From: Stratiolaelaps scimitus | Lineage: Eukaryota > Arthropoda > Arachnida > Mesostigmata > Laelapidae | Direction: 5' to 3' | Length of the DNA stretch: 64,000 bases | Assembly: GCA_019614645.1 (NCBI GenBank) | Contig: JABWDB010000004.1 | Coordinates: 24,242,001 to 24,306,000, forward strand | In this document: piece by piece, positions 37,581 through 51,279 of the stretch | Numbering within the stretch: the stretch's first letter is position 1 | Layout: every line of letters begins with the position of its first letter | Program-made: the position numbers and the translations under genes | Notes under the pieces: generated by a model | What the model saw: the letters and a program-made list of their open reading frames with translations, nothing else | Database searches by the model: none | Told to the model about the DNA's origin: nothing

Positions 37581-39383
37581 GGGAGTTCCAATTACTCCTC
37601 TATGAGGAGAGTGTACATATTCTAACTGAAGCGCCTTTAAGTGGAACGAAACCCTTTGAGTCTTACCGACTACCCAAGGCGTACAAATACACATAGAAAG
37701 CATATGGCTAGTTGCTCCTTCAGAAAAGGATGATCCCTCATTTTTTTAGAAAAAAAAGTCCAAAAAATGAACGAACGAATTTGATCTGGCATACTTTCAT
37801 CGTGATCTTCTCTTTAGTGGATTCCATCGTTGCAGTATCTCCAATCGAGAGAAGCATGCGTAAATTGTAAACCGATACAACAACTCTGCCCACAAAGTCG
37901 CCATTATAAACGCCATTTTTCAAATAAGCACATCTTTCCCAAGGTAAACATGATGATACGGTCGTAATCTCGCAATGGGAAACGGAGTGATGGACGGAAA
38001 CCAAATCGGATCAATATGGGCATTACGCGAAATGAAGAGCAGAAGGCACGAGGAAGATGTCCTATTTCTCAACGCGCTACGTCAGACTCTTTGCTGAAGT
38101 TCTGCCTCGGTCCTGCTCAGGCCCCTTATCGCCGTCCGCGCTTGTTCTGATGAAGACGTGTACCTCTCCTAGGATACACTGAAAACCGATTGCCTCGCCA
38201 TGGCGTGCAAGCTTTATCTGAGTACTCTTCAGATGCGAAATGAAACAGTGTACTGCGAATCGGAGCCCTTCGAAAGGATAGCATGCTGGTATCAAAGCCG
38301 TGGCTTCAGTGCGCTCTTGATAATTCCTATGTCTCGCTTTGATGCCCTGCTAACTACAGTAGAATAGGTAAGCACGGATGATTTAGATGACTTGCACCCA
38401 TCAACACACAAGATGATAATATCATAAGTTGATAAATTGAACTATTTATCTGTTCTATGCCGTTTTAAACAATCGCACAGAAAACAGCACACTCAAGTAA
38501 CGTCCGCACTGGACGCTCAGAAACAATAATGACGAATCAGTTGGGCACTGCTGGACTCACGAAAAGAGCAAGCGAAAACAATACTTGAAGGCGCACATTA
38601 GCATAAGTACGTACCTTGTAAAGGCCTGCAAGCTTTGCATAAATTAAACACAGAGCGACCACCGTCCAGCTCTACAGTTGCATCGATCGGACCCATGCCT
38701 CATTTAGTTGATGATATGGGCTACCTTTGAAATAGTTGATCATGCTAACTGACAAGTGTTTTATCGTGTATATTTTATTATATACTTATTTGAGGAGCTT
38801 TACAAGCTTCTAACTCAAAGCGTCAAAATGTATGTTCAAGTGCAAATGTTTGCAGATAGTCGTGAGATGAAATTTTATAGGTAGAAGCATACAAGTTACG
38901 CAATTCGATGGGCTAGCAGAGAATGGTTGTCACAATACCCAATACAGCCTTAGAGGAAGCTGCGTGAAGATTGAGCTTTAAGTGTTCGACAATTGCTCAC
39001 AAGTTCATTTCATGAACGGTCGCATCACCGATGCGGTCACAACGGCCATTAAGCAAATAAACAAGAGTTCTATTGAGAATTAGCTCTCCGCTCACTTGGA
39101 ACTCATTGAGATGTTATGGCACCTTGATAACTCCTGTAAGGGAGAGGAATTATCTTTCGCGTATCTCGTGTTGTATAACTGAACGCATCAGGCAATATTC
39201 CCAAATGAATATACACCCGTGCAACTGGATCGACATACATTGAAGCACACGATGCTGCTCTCCAAATTTTCCTGCTCGTATTGTCCTCGATTGCAAGCGT
39301 TTGCATGCAGAAGAAACGTGCCTACATGAAGAGTCGTCGAGAGGACTCCGACCTTAAACTTAAGGAGCAACCACAGCTTCCTC

Positions 39384-39605
39384 TCAGTACTCGTTCTGAG
39401 CGGCTGCATGTATGCTCGCCAGTCGCTCATCGTTGGTTCGCTGACTTGACTCTCGACACCTTAACAGAGGGAGGACGCAAGGCCGCCTTTCCAAAACAGC
39501 CCCAAGGAACGCTAAAGCGGGAGCATCCTGGAGAAGGGTAACGTCGGCGACGGCACTCGACGTGGCAGTCAGTCTCATCAAGAGCAGCAACAGCAGTAGC
39601 AGCAT
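39384..39605 (-). CDS. Possible signal-peptide exon, unknown product
   Basis: Read from the internal ATG at 39605, the minus-strand frame begins MLLLLLLLLMRLTATSSAVA, a credible signal peptide with a predicted cleavage after AVA, then continues to a Cys-containing segment (CVLPLLRC). The Leu run comes from a CTG/TTG-type repeat inside a GC-rich island, so chance is a serious alternative. A gtgtcg site after AAG (about 39460) could be a donor. No family is recognised. Confidence 0.18.
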   Translation of the reverse strand: MLLLLLLLLMRLTATSSAVADVTLLQDAPALAFLGAVLERRPCVLPLLRCRESSQRTNDERLASIHAAAQNEY

Positions 39606-40750
39606 CACTGCCAGAGGTGCCGTGGTACGACTCGAGCTAGGCCCGGCCAGACCGCGCTGTGAACCGGAGGGCGAGGTTAGCTGAACGCTCAAGGAAATCG
39701 GGCGACGTCGAAGCTGCCGCGGGCGCGGGAACTGGCTGAGGAAAGCAAAGGCAGCTTTACACAAATGTGCAATCTTCCTAAGCACCTTCATCTAGAGAGG
39801 GGTCCGGGGGCTGCTGGTGGAGCAGGAGGCCAAGAAGACGAAGAAGGAAGCTCCTTGAAGGGGACGCTCGAAAGACCGGGGCCATGAAGGAGAAAACCCA
39901 AGAGGGATGTGGAGTGACGGCGCGTCGGGCAACACATTGTGTCACACACACACACAGACAGACCGGCAGGCAGATTCAGTCTGTCTCTGCGGCAGACGAC
40001 GCAGACAGACTGGGATACGCGGGAAAGCAGCAGGGGATATCCGCGCACACAGAGCGCGGCCCTCAGGTCCCGCATTGCGTGGCGGGTCCGCCTCGCGTCT
40101 TCTCCCCATCGCTACCGTGCCAGCGCTCGGCTCTCGTGTGTGAGAGAGATTTGTATGTGCTTTAGATTGTGCGCGTTTCCTTCTTATTTTCTTTCCTCCT
40201 TACGACCTCTTCTTCCCGCCGGCAACGAACGCGGCCGCGCACGCAAGACTGGAGAGAAAGAGATGGCAGGAGCCATTGCGAGGGCTCTGTCTCTGCCGAT
40301 GCAAGCTATCCCTTGTGCCTTACGCATGCTCGAGGCTTGTATCCGCTTTCCAGTATCCCGTAGCGGCCCGTTGCCGGCGGAGCGCAGGCGGCAGTGCCGA
40401 TGCTGATGGTGAATGGACGAGAAGCGGAGGACCACGAGAACGGACACGATAGCTCGCCGCAGAACGCAAAACGGCCTCGCAGATTTACGGACAAACGGGC
40501 AGATATCAAAACGGGCCCTCAACGACGAAACGCCCAAGTGTATCTCCGTTTGGGATGATGATGATGATGACGACGTCGTTCCGTCGCTGTGTTGACTCCG
40601 AGCTACATCCGCAGCGGAGGCGCAGCAACGGGTGCTTCGGGTTGTGGCCGGACGCCGGTAGCTCTCGTATGTTGAATAAGTCACAAGCAAAGGCGGCCAG
40701 GCAGCAGGGCGCCTTCGGGGCGCAGACGAGGACGTCACGAGAAAAGTATG
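39440..40750. other. GC-rich island with CAG and GAT repeats
   Basis: The longest GC-rich block: a CAG-type tract at about 39583-39606, CA repeats at 39944-39956 and a GAT tract at 40555-40570. Multiple overlapping frames of up to 184 codons run on both strands, none with a known motif. Confidence 0.3.
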
Positions 40751-40902
40751 AGGAGATACTTCAAGCGGCGAGCGCTGAAAACGTGGCCATCGTCATGCCC
40801 GCGTCTCTGCAAGCAAACGTTTCAACGACGATTATAGTCATATTCAACCAGAAACAAGCGTTGACGACAGCCGCTGGGCTGTTAGAAGGATCGTTTTCAT
40901 AG

Positions 40903-43900
40903 CTGAACGCAGATATCTGCCATTGCATTCGATGCGTAGAATACGACTAGGCATGCTAGTCAAATTGTGACGTGAATGTTTTTAGTAAAGTATAATAATT
41001 CAATCCCCAGTCTATTGGCCGCTTGTGTGAACTTGGCATTCATAACAACGATTATAGAATTCCCGGGAGAATGTCTACTTCTCCTGTTATCTCCTGAGTT
41101 ATGTAGGTTTCTTCATAATACAGTACCGAGACTGACTATTTGTCGCCACTGGTTATGCACTTATTATATTCGCCATTTGATTTCAACCGCAGTGGAAAAG
41201 TGCGAGCGACCCTTTATCGATTCGTGTTCTCCCTTGAAAGCCTTCCTAAGAAAGCCCACTAATGTCTTCGCAACATCTTTGCACATTATAGAAGTATTAG
41301 TGTATAATAATAATGAGATATAACAACCCATCTTCGGCATATCATCAACCCAAGGAAAATTCATTAAACATTATATTGTTGTTTGTTGGAAATAGCATTC
41401 TGTCATAACATGTCACATGTTGTTTATAACGTAATAACACAACGAAAGTTGTATTATCCGTCACTCACAGAAACGCCTATATTCTGGGTATATTTGGCTA
41501 ATGATTCTATATATATATTATATAGAATCATTAGCCATATAAAGTTGCAAAACAGATATCGAGAGTGCAGTATAGTCTCCATTTTTATAGGATCGCCATG
41601 AAATACGGACATGTAGCAGGCAGGGAGGTTACCGCTGCGATAATTCTAGCGATAACACAGCCTGGGCGAATGCGTAGATCAACCAGTCAATCAACGCGAA
41701 AGGGCAGACCATATAGAGGGTTTATTTGGCGACCTTAGATATACATATATATATATAGATATGGAAAATTTCGAAGATGGCTCTAGCGATTTTGATTTCT
41801 TTTCGTGGACAGTCGTGAAATTACTGGAAAAATTCCTCGATGAAACCTACCTATTGGTCAAACCTAGAAATAGAAATGCAAAAAGTCATCGTAGCCTGAT
41901 GACCTGTGGTAGCTGCTGTTAAATCTACATCCGTCACGTGTGCCAAATATAGGTACACCATTTAGGTACCTAGTAAAATTGTACAACAATGAAAACAACA
42001 AAAAGAGTTACAATTCACCGTTTTCTACCGTTTCCACTGCTGTATGCCAACTGTGTGATCATCACGCCGCGAGTTCTTCACGGAGCTATAGGCAGGTAAG
42101 TAACCATTGAACCCATATTTCACTCGTTGAGCTAACTTGTTCACCAACGGGTTCGCTTATCTGGATCTCGCCTACTCATTGTGTGCTTCTCAGCAACCTG
42201 TTTCACTGTTCGCTAATTAGTGCCGATGATCACAACGAAGATGCACTCGAAAAATGGGACAACATTATCTGCTCTCACCTGACGGGCTACCTGATGACGA
42301 GCAGGTCATTGGGACGACTCTACACAAAATGATTTGTCATTATCAAATGTGCGATTTATTCACGTGTCGTACATATCCGAAGGGGAATAAGTTAACTGTA
42401 TGAAATTTCAATACACCCTATGTTGATTCTACTTGTTGCTCAAGGCAGCTTTTTTTCGCAGCACCTGTCACCTATCGAATCGGAACCCCCACAGTCGCCC
42501 TTTGAACGCGAACGGTGCCGGCGGACACTTCGGTGCGTGATTTTTTCCTGCGATCCGACCACGTAGTGATTTAGGCAGACCGACACTGACTCGTGGCTGC
42601 AACCACCCGCAGTGGTCCGCATCGCCGTGACGCGATGATAAGTGCCACCCGTGACAGACGACCTGTTCGCTTCCTTCTGGCGGCGATCAACGGGCTGGGT
42701 GTGAACACCAGCATAGAAGCGACGAGTCGCTAGATACGGTAATGTCCAGCGTGATTAGGCGCACGTCTCGACATTACATCCAATATCAAGCTGCCTATCA
42801 AGTGCCGTTCTCTATACGATGCCAATGGCTGAGATCTACCGCACACCTGCGCGAAGTCCCCCCCCCCCGCCCTGCGTCCGCCAGATCCGGCTCACGTCCG
42901 TGGTACGGTCCGGCGCCTAGAATCCATATGCCGTTGCCGGCATCCTAGTGATGGTAGTCCAGTAACCTTTTCTCCGAACGAGATAGCGCCGATCCGGCTG
43001 GGACGGGAAAGTGGTTCGTGGGCAGAGCCAGTACGGAGTACTTGCCGGCTGAACTAATTACAGCGATCGCTCAGACCCGATCGTTCGGCGTTGCTACGTG
43101 CGAGATCACCCCTCGCCGCCATGGTGGCTAGCCTTATACCTAGACATTAACGTATTAGAGAAGACCGCACTTTAGCTAGGTGGCAAAGGTATATATATTA
43201 TAGAATGTGCCGCTAATGTAATTACCATGAAGAGGCTCAAGTATGTATCAGTATACGATGAAAATATTTATCAAAGAGAGACAAATGAAAAACGAGGAAG
43301 GCCAGGGTATAAATAATATATATATATATAGTCTGTAAGCCTGAAGCATGTACCAGAGTAACTGAAATAGCTGTATCTCTGAAAACATGTGCGCTGTGGA
43401 GAATGCGATGGCCTCAAACTTGTCCACTCATTCAGTCAAAATCATTCCATCTTATTGTACCTAGATCCTCATCAAGTTCAATCAGGTGCTGGTGTTGTTG
43501 CTGAGACAGCATGGCTGCCGAGCCTAAAGGATCACTTGTGCAGACCCTCTTTAGGCATCTATGCACAACTCATGACAATAAGGCGCATATTTATTATCCC
43601 CGGTAGCTGGGTGCATCTAGTCTTGGCATAAATCTGGTCATTCTATGCTACAATATACATATGTGTCACTGGATATACTTGTCAACAGCATACCGCAATT
43701 CTGATATGGTCTGCGATATTGAGCGGAGTATTTAGGTACGTAGGAAAGCAGGTAAACGTATTAATTCTGTTATTTTGTGTTAGCTCAATCTCGGAGCCTT
43801 GGAGATTGACTCTAAACTTGATTTAATATTGAAAAAAGATAGCAAACACAATTCAAATTAGTCCTGCTCTCTTTGAGACAAAGCACAAAAAGTACAACAA

Positions 43901-46189
43901 GTTGAGTTTGAGCCGCCTGCCTCACGACGGCATCCGGGTCATTTGAGAATGATGTTTATTTGCAGTATTGTATAGTTTAGGTACAGAGTTTGGTACGATA
44001 TCGTTGATATATCGTTGCAATTTTACATTTGTAGAACGATAGCCCTGCTGAGCCCTGCGACCAGGCAACGATAAGCCAACACATTATGGGGGGTTTTTAC
44101 AAGGCCTTCTTCATAGCAAATCCCTCAGATACTTCTACTCCTTAATGTTCATTCGTGCCAAAACGATCGTGAAAACATAATTACTGTCAGTATGATGAAA
44201 TATTTATAGCGTGCGCCTCTACATTGATTCAGTTACGTCCACGATGTGTATATGATGGAGACCCTCCCGCCCGTGACGGAGTACGTAAGAAGATAGCCGC
44301 GCGAAGCCCTAATGTAACGGCGACACTCTTATTACAAGCTCCCTTAAGGCAAGTTAGCGCTTATCTTCACGCCAAATTTACCCTTTATGGAGGAGGCCGG
44401 CGGGCGACGAGGGAAAAGTCGATTTCTAAGCAGAGAGCCGCGCAAATGGGCCGCCAGCTCCAAGATACACGTTAATTTACAATAAGCCCCCATGGCCCGG
44501 AGAAGCTGGATCACGTTGAATGTATTATACATATATTGACACCTCATCCGACATACTCAGAGATCTATTAACGAACTGTATTCAAAGGAAATGTATACGG
44601 CCTATGGGATCGACGTTGGATCGGAAGCGTTTTGTAGGCTTTGCAAGTTAGTCCGCCTGGTATGATATGTCCATATGAATCGGACATATATTAGACATCT
44701 CATACAACGCAATAGGATAACTAAATGCTAAGTTGGTTGGAATGTTCTAAATGTTGAAAACGGACGGCAATAGGTTCAATAGTAATGTGAACAATATACT
44801 CACGCAACGTCACCAGTGTCTGAAGTGAAGCTGGATTCTGACGGATCCAACTAACAACCGATTCGTGACGAACTATCATACTCCACTTTCGTCGCATGAA
44901 CACTCCCCATCAAGGCCAGACAATCACTAGCATCGGACCTTGTAGATGACAGAGTGTTAACATTGATGAGCGTGTTCAGTAAGAACAGTCTTCAGTACAT
45001 TCGCCTGTCATCACTACACGCTCACCAATGGACGAATTCACAAGTGCAATCGACTACATAGCCGGAATTGGTTTGCAGCAATTGCACTTGAGCCTAAAAA
45101 GGTATATGATTAGGGCGACCTCAAAAGGTTTGTAAATTTTTTTTTGTCTATTTACTGTTCTTAGGTCGGCTTGCCTTGTGTCAAAACGACAAATTGATAT
45201 CAGCCATGTTACCGTTAGATCGCCTCTGAAGGCGTCATCCGTTCATATTTGATTATCGTTTTTTTTTTTGTATTTGCGACGTAGATTGCGGTCCCATATC
45301 CCAACTCATGAAGCACCTTTACAGTAATTAACTTAAGAATAAACTATTATTTTTTTTTGAGAGAAGGAAATTTTCTTCAAACGCTCGGACACCACCAGAG
45401 ATATTCCAATCTCCATGGAAGTGGGCCGATTCAGTGCAGGGCTCACGTGGATGACAAAACGCCTCTGCCTGCTAAAACCATCTTCTGCTGAGAGTGTATC
45501 TCTTCCCTAGAGTCGGCACGCTTAGCATAGGAAACGACAAACTAACTTGGTGACGAACAGTGTCTTTTGTTTCGATACCAACAGATCGATACATCCGTAC
45601 AACTGACGTAATTGAAATGACAAACAATACGATACCACGGACGTATCTGATGAGACAACATATGATTAATCTTCTCAGTTACTTAAAAAGTTATACGAAT
45701 ATCTCCGCATTATATGTTCGTATAATACCTAGTTGGCGATTAATGGCGAAATATCTAGCTGGCTAATTACTATTTTCTTGCCGTACCTTGCAGCTTCTTT
45801 CTATCTGTGATACCCGGCCATCAAAGTTTATAACCGAATTCCCAACGTGGTAGTCAGACAACGCCTCTCTATTTCAAAAGTATTCCTCTAGCAATTACAT
45901 AGATAGCTATGATCACAACGTAAAAAAACCCAGCATAGCTGTAATGATTTCGCGCCGATGTCTTCATCATCGACGGACACCCGTCCACTACACGGGTGAC
46001 GTGTCAGGTTAGGTTAGGTGTTGTGTTATGCACAATGCGCTCGCGTTCGAGATTAACATATACGCAGTTATAGGATAGTCGTTAATGCCTAATGTACAGT
46101 TGCATTCCCTGCAGCACGTAACATTGACACGTATAGGAAATGCCGAATTCGCGTATACGAACGTAGTCACACCGACACGTACCAGCTGT
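40903..46189. other. Mostly AT-rich region without a recognisable gene
   Basis: It holds the palindrome at 41495-41537, (TA)n tracts near 41745-41757 and 43318-43330, a GC-rich patch at 42440-43130 with a C-run at about 42859-42868, and a short inverted repeat (atatgtcc/ggacatat) at about 44661-44685. No gene is called. Confidence 0.35.
41495..41537. repeat. Perfect 43-bp palindrome with TA centre
   Basis: tggctaatgattctatata on the left is exactly complementary to tatatagaatcattagcca on the right, with five TA-type bases between. Confidence 0.95.
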
Positions 46190-47290
46190 CTATTAGGACA
46201 GCGGCCCAGTATTCCGTGCGTCCGCGACTAGCCAACGCCATACGAAATAGTCGTGAATGCCAAGGAGAGGGTGTGCGTAAGCCATTAGCTCGTAAGAGGT
46301 CCCAATCGCACGAGGCTAACTTGGTTCGCTCAGCTGAAACGCCGCCGCCTCGACTTCGTACCATCGAATCTCGCCAGGTCATCTCGAACCAGCGCAGACA
46401 CCAGTGTATCGGACGCTAACTGGAGGTAGCGGCGGACCTATCCTCTTCTTGCCCCGTGTCCAAACTCGCTTCAGACCCCGATCTCCCCAGCGTCCGCCCC
46501 TGTTCCATAACCCTCTGTCGATTGGAAAGTCTGGCTTTCCCTCGACACATGGCCAACACTGCCGAGGAGTTCTGGGCCCCGTCGTTAGCGCTAATGAAGC
46601 GTACTATCATCAGGGTATCAAGGTGTGCGACGATGGCCGACTGTACTGATGGCAGCGGCGGCAGCGGCGTCGTCGTCGTCGGCAACGCGAACCGTGCAGC
46701 GGCTGGAGACCTGCACCGCTCCGACCCGATCCTCCCAGTTGCCCGGCCAGTGCGACGAAGCGAGCAGGAGGGTATCCTCTTCTCCTAGCATGAAGCAGAA
46801 GCTTCGCCGCGCTTCAAATAGCGCGCCGGGCTATTTTAGGCTGACGGCGACGTCATGATGGCCGATAATAAAGCTGCCCCCCGTAAAGCAGTTTACATCG
46901 TGGTTTAGTGCGATAAAACGCGAAGAACCGCTTGCCGCCGAGCACGATAACACCAGACGGCTGACGGATGTCGAAGCGGAACAAATTGACGGTAAGTAGC
47001 TACCGCTACTTCCGTTTCATTGCATGCCATGCAACCGTGCAAACCAGGCACAACAAACGACACCCGGTATGGCGCGGTGCCCTTTGACTGCTGCCTTGTC
47101 AAGGGGGACAGAAGATGGGGATCGCATTATGATCTCGCCGTCAGGGCAAACTCGATGCGTTGTACAAAGGTTGGTTGCTGGCACGCGTGTACAAAGCCAG
47201 CATCAACTGCTTCGAGGGAAGAGATCGACTCTCAGCGGAGGATGATTTTAGCGGGTAGAGGCGTTTTGTCATCCACTTCAGGATGACCTT
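46190..47290. other. GC-rich island with exon-like segments
   Basis: Plus-strand frames include one starting MAAAAAASSSSATRTVQRLE (about 46649) that ends FRLTATS with a stop at 46856-46858. A second segment reads KREEPLAAEHDNTRRLTDVE to a strong donor (gac g|gtaagt, 46992). A cag acceptor at 47047 gives a phase-compatible exon open to a stop at 47286. The implied intron is only 56 bases and no family is recognised, so I do not call a gene. Confidence 0.3.
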
Positions 47291-49029
47291 GCACTGGATC
47301 TGCCCATTTTTATCGTGATTGGAATGTCTCTTGTGGTGTGTCTGTGCGTTTGAAAATTTACACCTCTCAAAAAAATACAACCGGCTATAATTGAGCTGTT
47401 TGTCAGATCGAACATATTTGATTAATAAAACAATCAATATGGTACAAAAGCGACGCGGGTATATTGATCAGGGTCTCGGTAGTGCCTCGGACTGTGGAAC
47501 GTTAGTACTTGATATGACGGTTTGAAGTAATCGTAAGATGCGGGTTTTCAGAATGATATATCAACAAGTGCCTTTTGCAATGCTTATAATCGAATCTCGC
47601 GTACTGTTCCTAGGCGATGGGAGTTCAGCACTGTTTGTTGCGGCTAGAAATTAGAGATATAGCACATCGGGTTCTGGAAATCATAAAATAACGTATTACC
47701 GTCTATGGACTTCGAGTATAGGAAGATGACCTTCGGCATAATCGAGTGTGTCTCGTTCAAACCTGCTCTTATTTGTTGCTCAGCCGTCGCTGCTTTGATG
47801 CACCTTTGACGAAAGTGTGTGTTTCCCAACTAACGAAGTGGCAACACGAACGTGCTTACGCTGCTGTGATCTGTTACATAGAAAAACATCCAATTCAAGC
47901 ACGTAGCATTGAACATGCCGATGATAAAAGCAAGGCTCGAGTCCTTCGAAGTTAGAAGATCCAATGCACAGCGAGGCCTTTTTGAGGCACGTCGTTGTAG
48001 TAATTGAATTCTCCAGGCAACAAAGCTCTAGATCAGACTGCTCCCGAAGCATAGCGCAATTCGATCTAGCCTAATTAATTTCAACTTCAACGGGTTAAGG
48101 TAGGTCAATAAGAGTTGGGTAGAAAGTGTGCTGCAAGCCTTATTGCCAGCTACGTGGGATGGCTGGCAGAAACAAAGAGCGACCGCACTGTTCAAGCTGA
48201 ACGAAACCCTGTCAGACTTAACTGTACTTCAACCGCCTATATGTATAATCTGCATTATTAATTCACGGGCCTTCATTAGTCCTTAGGGGAAACGGGAGGT
48301 CCGCTGGAGACGAAATACAACCGCACAGCAGCCGTACTCGGCTTACTTGTTGTATAGAAACCTCAAAGTTAGCGGGTTCTACAATGTTGTTGCACTCAGG
48401 GTACATTTGTCACGTCCATACCAGGGAATCAGAGAAGCTGCGCCTTTATTCAAACGCCACATGTTTAATCGCACCCAATCGTCCCATACACACCAATCAG
48501 ACGTTTGCGAACGTCACACTTACTGACAATAGCGGCACTTGCCGTCATAGTTTGAGGGGAAGGCGTGATAAGTAGTGCTTTCTCCCCGTATCCCCGCACC
48601 AGAATAGGTTGAATAATAGCTAGAGTCGCACGATTCCTGTTCTGACGCGGCTGACCGATTCTGACGGCATAACTGTCGAAACCGTCTTTTTTGCTTCAAT
48701 TCACGGAAATTCCATGAAAAACTGTCCGAATTTAGGCGCCGTATCCTCTGCATGCTCTAACACAGACAGACGTTGGAGTTACACTCGTTGTCATTAGCTC
48801 GATCACCTTGCGGCAAGTACTCTTTAGCGTGGTGTTGACCGTACGTTTTGTTCGCTTAGATACATACTCCGATCAATCTTCCCATGTACGGTACAGCGGC
48901 CTAACCCACAGAGTGGGTGCACTCGTCGTTCAATCTCGCGTATCCACCTAGTGTAGCCACCACACCACATTCGTAGATCAGACCCGATCTGTTCCCGATT
49001 TCCCCGCGAAGGTAACGCATACCGCCGTA
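47291..49029. other. Intergenic stretch
   Basis: A minus-strand segment at 48524-48756 sits between a pyrimidine-rich acceptor (ctgtctgtgttag) and a strong donor (gtaagtgtg) and stays open (ending YDGKCRYC). A competing frame from an upstream gtatgt donor also fits, so the coding frame is unresolved. No family is recognised. Confidence 0.25.
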
Positions 49030-50030
49030 GACTCCGTGGACGCCTCACTCTACGCAGTAATAGACGCCCTAGTAGCCGGATCCTTTCGATTCGTCGCTTT
49101 CACCACCCTTCTCTCTATCTACTTCTTCCTCTGCCCCGCTTTTATCCAGTCGTTCCCTGGTCCCGTCTTGAGAAAGCACCACCAGCCGCCAAAGACAAGC
49201 AGGCGGCAAGCGGCGGTGGGTGACGACCACGCTGCCACCGTGCGGCGACGATATGGTAACTTGCTTTGCTGCCAGGCGCGGTAGTCAATCTTCTGACCCA
49301 CCTCTTCTTCTATTTCGTTGTCGCGGTCGTCGTCGTTGTTGTTGTAGTTGTTGCTGTTGTTGTCACCGTCGTCTGCACCGGCGTCGCCGTCGACGGCGGC
49401 AACGGTGGTGGCCGGTGTAAAGGCGGAGCGAGCTGCAGTGCTGCCGGCTTCTTTTTCTCGGCCCCGTTCCTCCTTCACTAGCCTTTGCTCGACTGGGTCG
49501 AGCTCTGCTCTTCTGATCACTGGTGGTGATCATCTTTCCACTCGAAGACTGCACTCCGTCAAGACGCCCTTACCTCGATGAACGAACGCAAGCAAGCGGC
49601 AGGCCAACGAGCCAAACAGGCAGGCGGGCACTCCCGCCCCGCCCGGCCTACTCCCAGCCTGGCACGCAAGCAGGAGGGCAGGCTGGCCGACGCTTGGCTG
49701 TCGAGCGATCCAAACCCTTCTTGGCTCCTAGCCCAACAGATGCATCAGCTCGCGCAGAACACTCTCTGTCATCGTAGTAGACATGTCGAGTATCATCTAT
49801 GGCAAACGCAAGAGGGGCAAAATGAGTGAGAGCGAACGAGAGAGAGAGAGAGACACAGGAAAGACGAAAACGAACGAGGCAGGGAGCGCCCGTAACGAAA
49901 CTGTCCATACTAGGACACTCTCACGGACTAACTAACCGGGAGGCTTGGGGGGGGATCGGATCTGCGGAGGTGTGGGACAGTGTAAGGGGAATAGGTTGTA
50001 AGGCCACTTTGTCCTTTGCTCAACCTTAAC
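49030..50030. other. GC-rich island with GTT/GTC repeats and GA tract
   Basis: Imperfect GTC/GTT triplets at about 49318-49395, GC-rich sequence with GGCAGGC-type repeats at 49617-49685, a GA tract at 49839-49852 and a G-run at 49948-49955. The long frames are low-complexity. Confidence 0.35.
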
Positions 50031-51279
50031 CTGGTTGACGCCGGGTGAACGACGGCACACGTGTACACACGTAGGGAGGAGAATGGGTTAGCTCGGCTCA
50101 TTGAATCAACTCAGGCATCACATTGGCGGAGAGTTCGAAAACAGCCACCCCCTGCGTCGCCTGACGTATAGGTTTTTTGGGCCAGTTAACACATACAGTG
50201 TGCTTATACAAGCGCACCCAAACGGCGCACTGTTAGAGTTCAGCGGGTCAACACGCTACGATATAATTATTTGATCATATTCGATCCGCGCTTGAGGTGT
50301 TCCACAGGTTAATACATATGTACTTGAATGAAATTGAGTGTTTCCAAACCACTAGCAGAAATGAACGTATCGAAAACGTTACGCGCAGAGCGCTGTGTCT
50401 CGAAACCAGACCAGCGTGTTTCACATGTTCTCCAGAACAGATCAATAGGGAAAAAAATGATAATGTTCAACAGTAAAAGTTTGATCTGGCAACAGTTCGC
50501 CAAGTCGATTAGCAGGAGTCGTACTTAGGCTAGAAACAGATGACGTATTGCTTTGAAGTAAGCTTTGTTACAATAATAATAATACTAATGATAACAGTAA
50601 TAAAACCACGGTGATCTGCAATTCACGACCATTAATATATGATACAAGTATTCAGTACGATTATATTGCCCTGTGCAATACGACAAGAGTTTTTGGCTTC
50701 CTTTGAATCCTGTTTAGTCCAAAAGGTAAATGACGAACTTCAAAAATCCCATGCAGGGTGTGCTTACCATTACAACGGCCGTCAAAAGGGAACGCGCCGC
50801 CTTACTCAGCACCAACGTTCCTTTGCAGCTTGGCCTTTACTTTAGTCTCATTGACGAGGCGCCTATGTCCACATGCTTTTTGTCTATAAGAGAACTTAAT
50901 CATTGTACAAATTGCAGTTCCTTTAATTAACCAATAAAACCTTATCTTTTACCCTTACTTCCCCGCACATCGTAGGGTATCGAATGACCACCTGAAAGCC
51001 ATATGTCATGAGCGAAATGAGTCGCGTTTACTGCAGCCGGCCGAGAATGGAGACGCACCTAGTCAATAAACGGGGAATGATATGCCGACGAAATCTTACC
51101 TAACCAGAATGTAATAATAAAAATAATAGGATCATGCGCCATCGAATAAAACGAAGGGAACAGAATGAAAATGCCACTCGCGGCACAGTTTGACGAAATG
51201 AGATAACTTGTAGAACAGGGCTATGCATTGTTTATTGTGCGCATATTGAGTATTATATCGAGTTACTAGCATTCATATA
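50031..51279. other. Intergenic stretch
   Basis: AT-rich, with degenerate AAT/ATA repeats at about 50573-50605 and 51112-51130. No gene is recognised. Confidence 0.4.

Larger units (their letters stand above)
33451..39439. other. Non-coding region with GA tracts, hairpin and microsatellites
   Basis: It contains two near-identical 20-bp tandem units (attgacatactgct...) at about 33880-33920, GA/CT tracts at 35228-36210, (TA)n at 36509-36526 and 37552-37578, and the perfect hairpin at 37499-37546. A short Ala-rich patch is encoded near 35950. I recognise no gene. Confidence 0.35.

Noticed and set aside
46007..46019. TTAGG-type telomere-like units
   Set aside because: Only two units, within chance expectation; not a telomeric array.
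48524..49048. Two minus-strand exon-like segments with good splice sites
   Set aside because: Two incompatible frames fit equally well across the proposed intron and neither shows a known domain.
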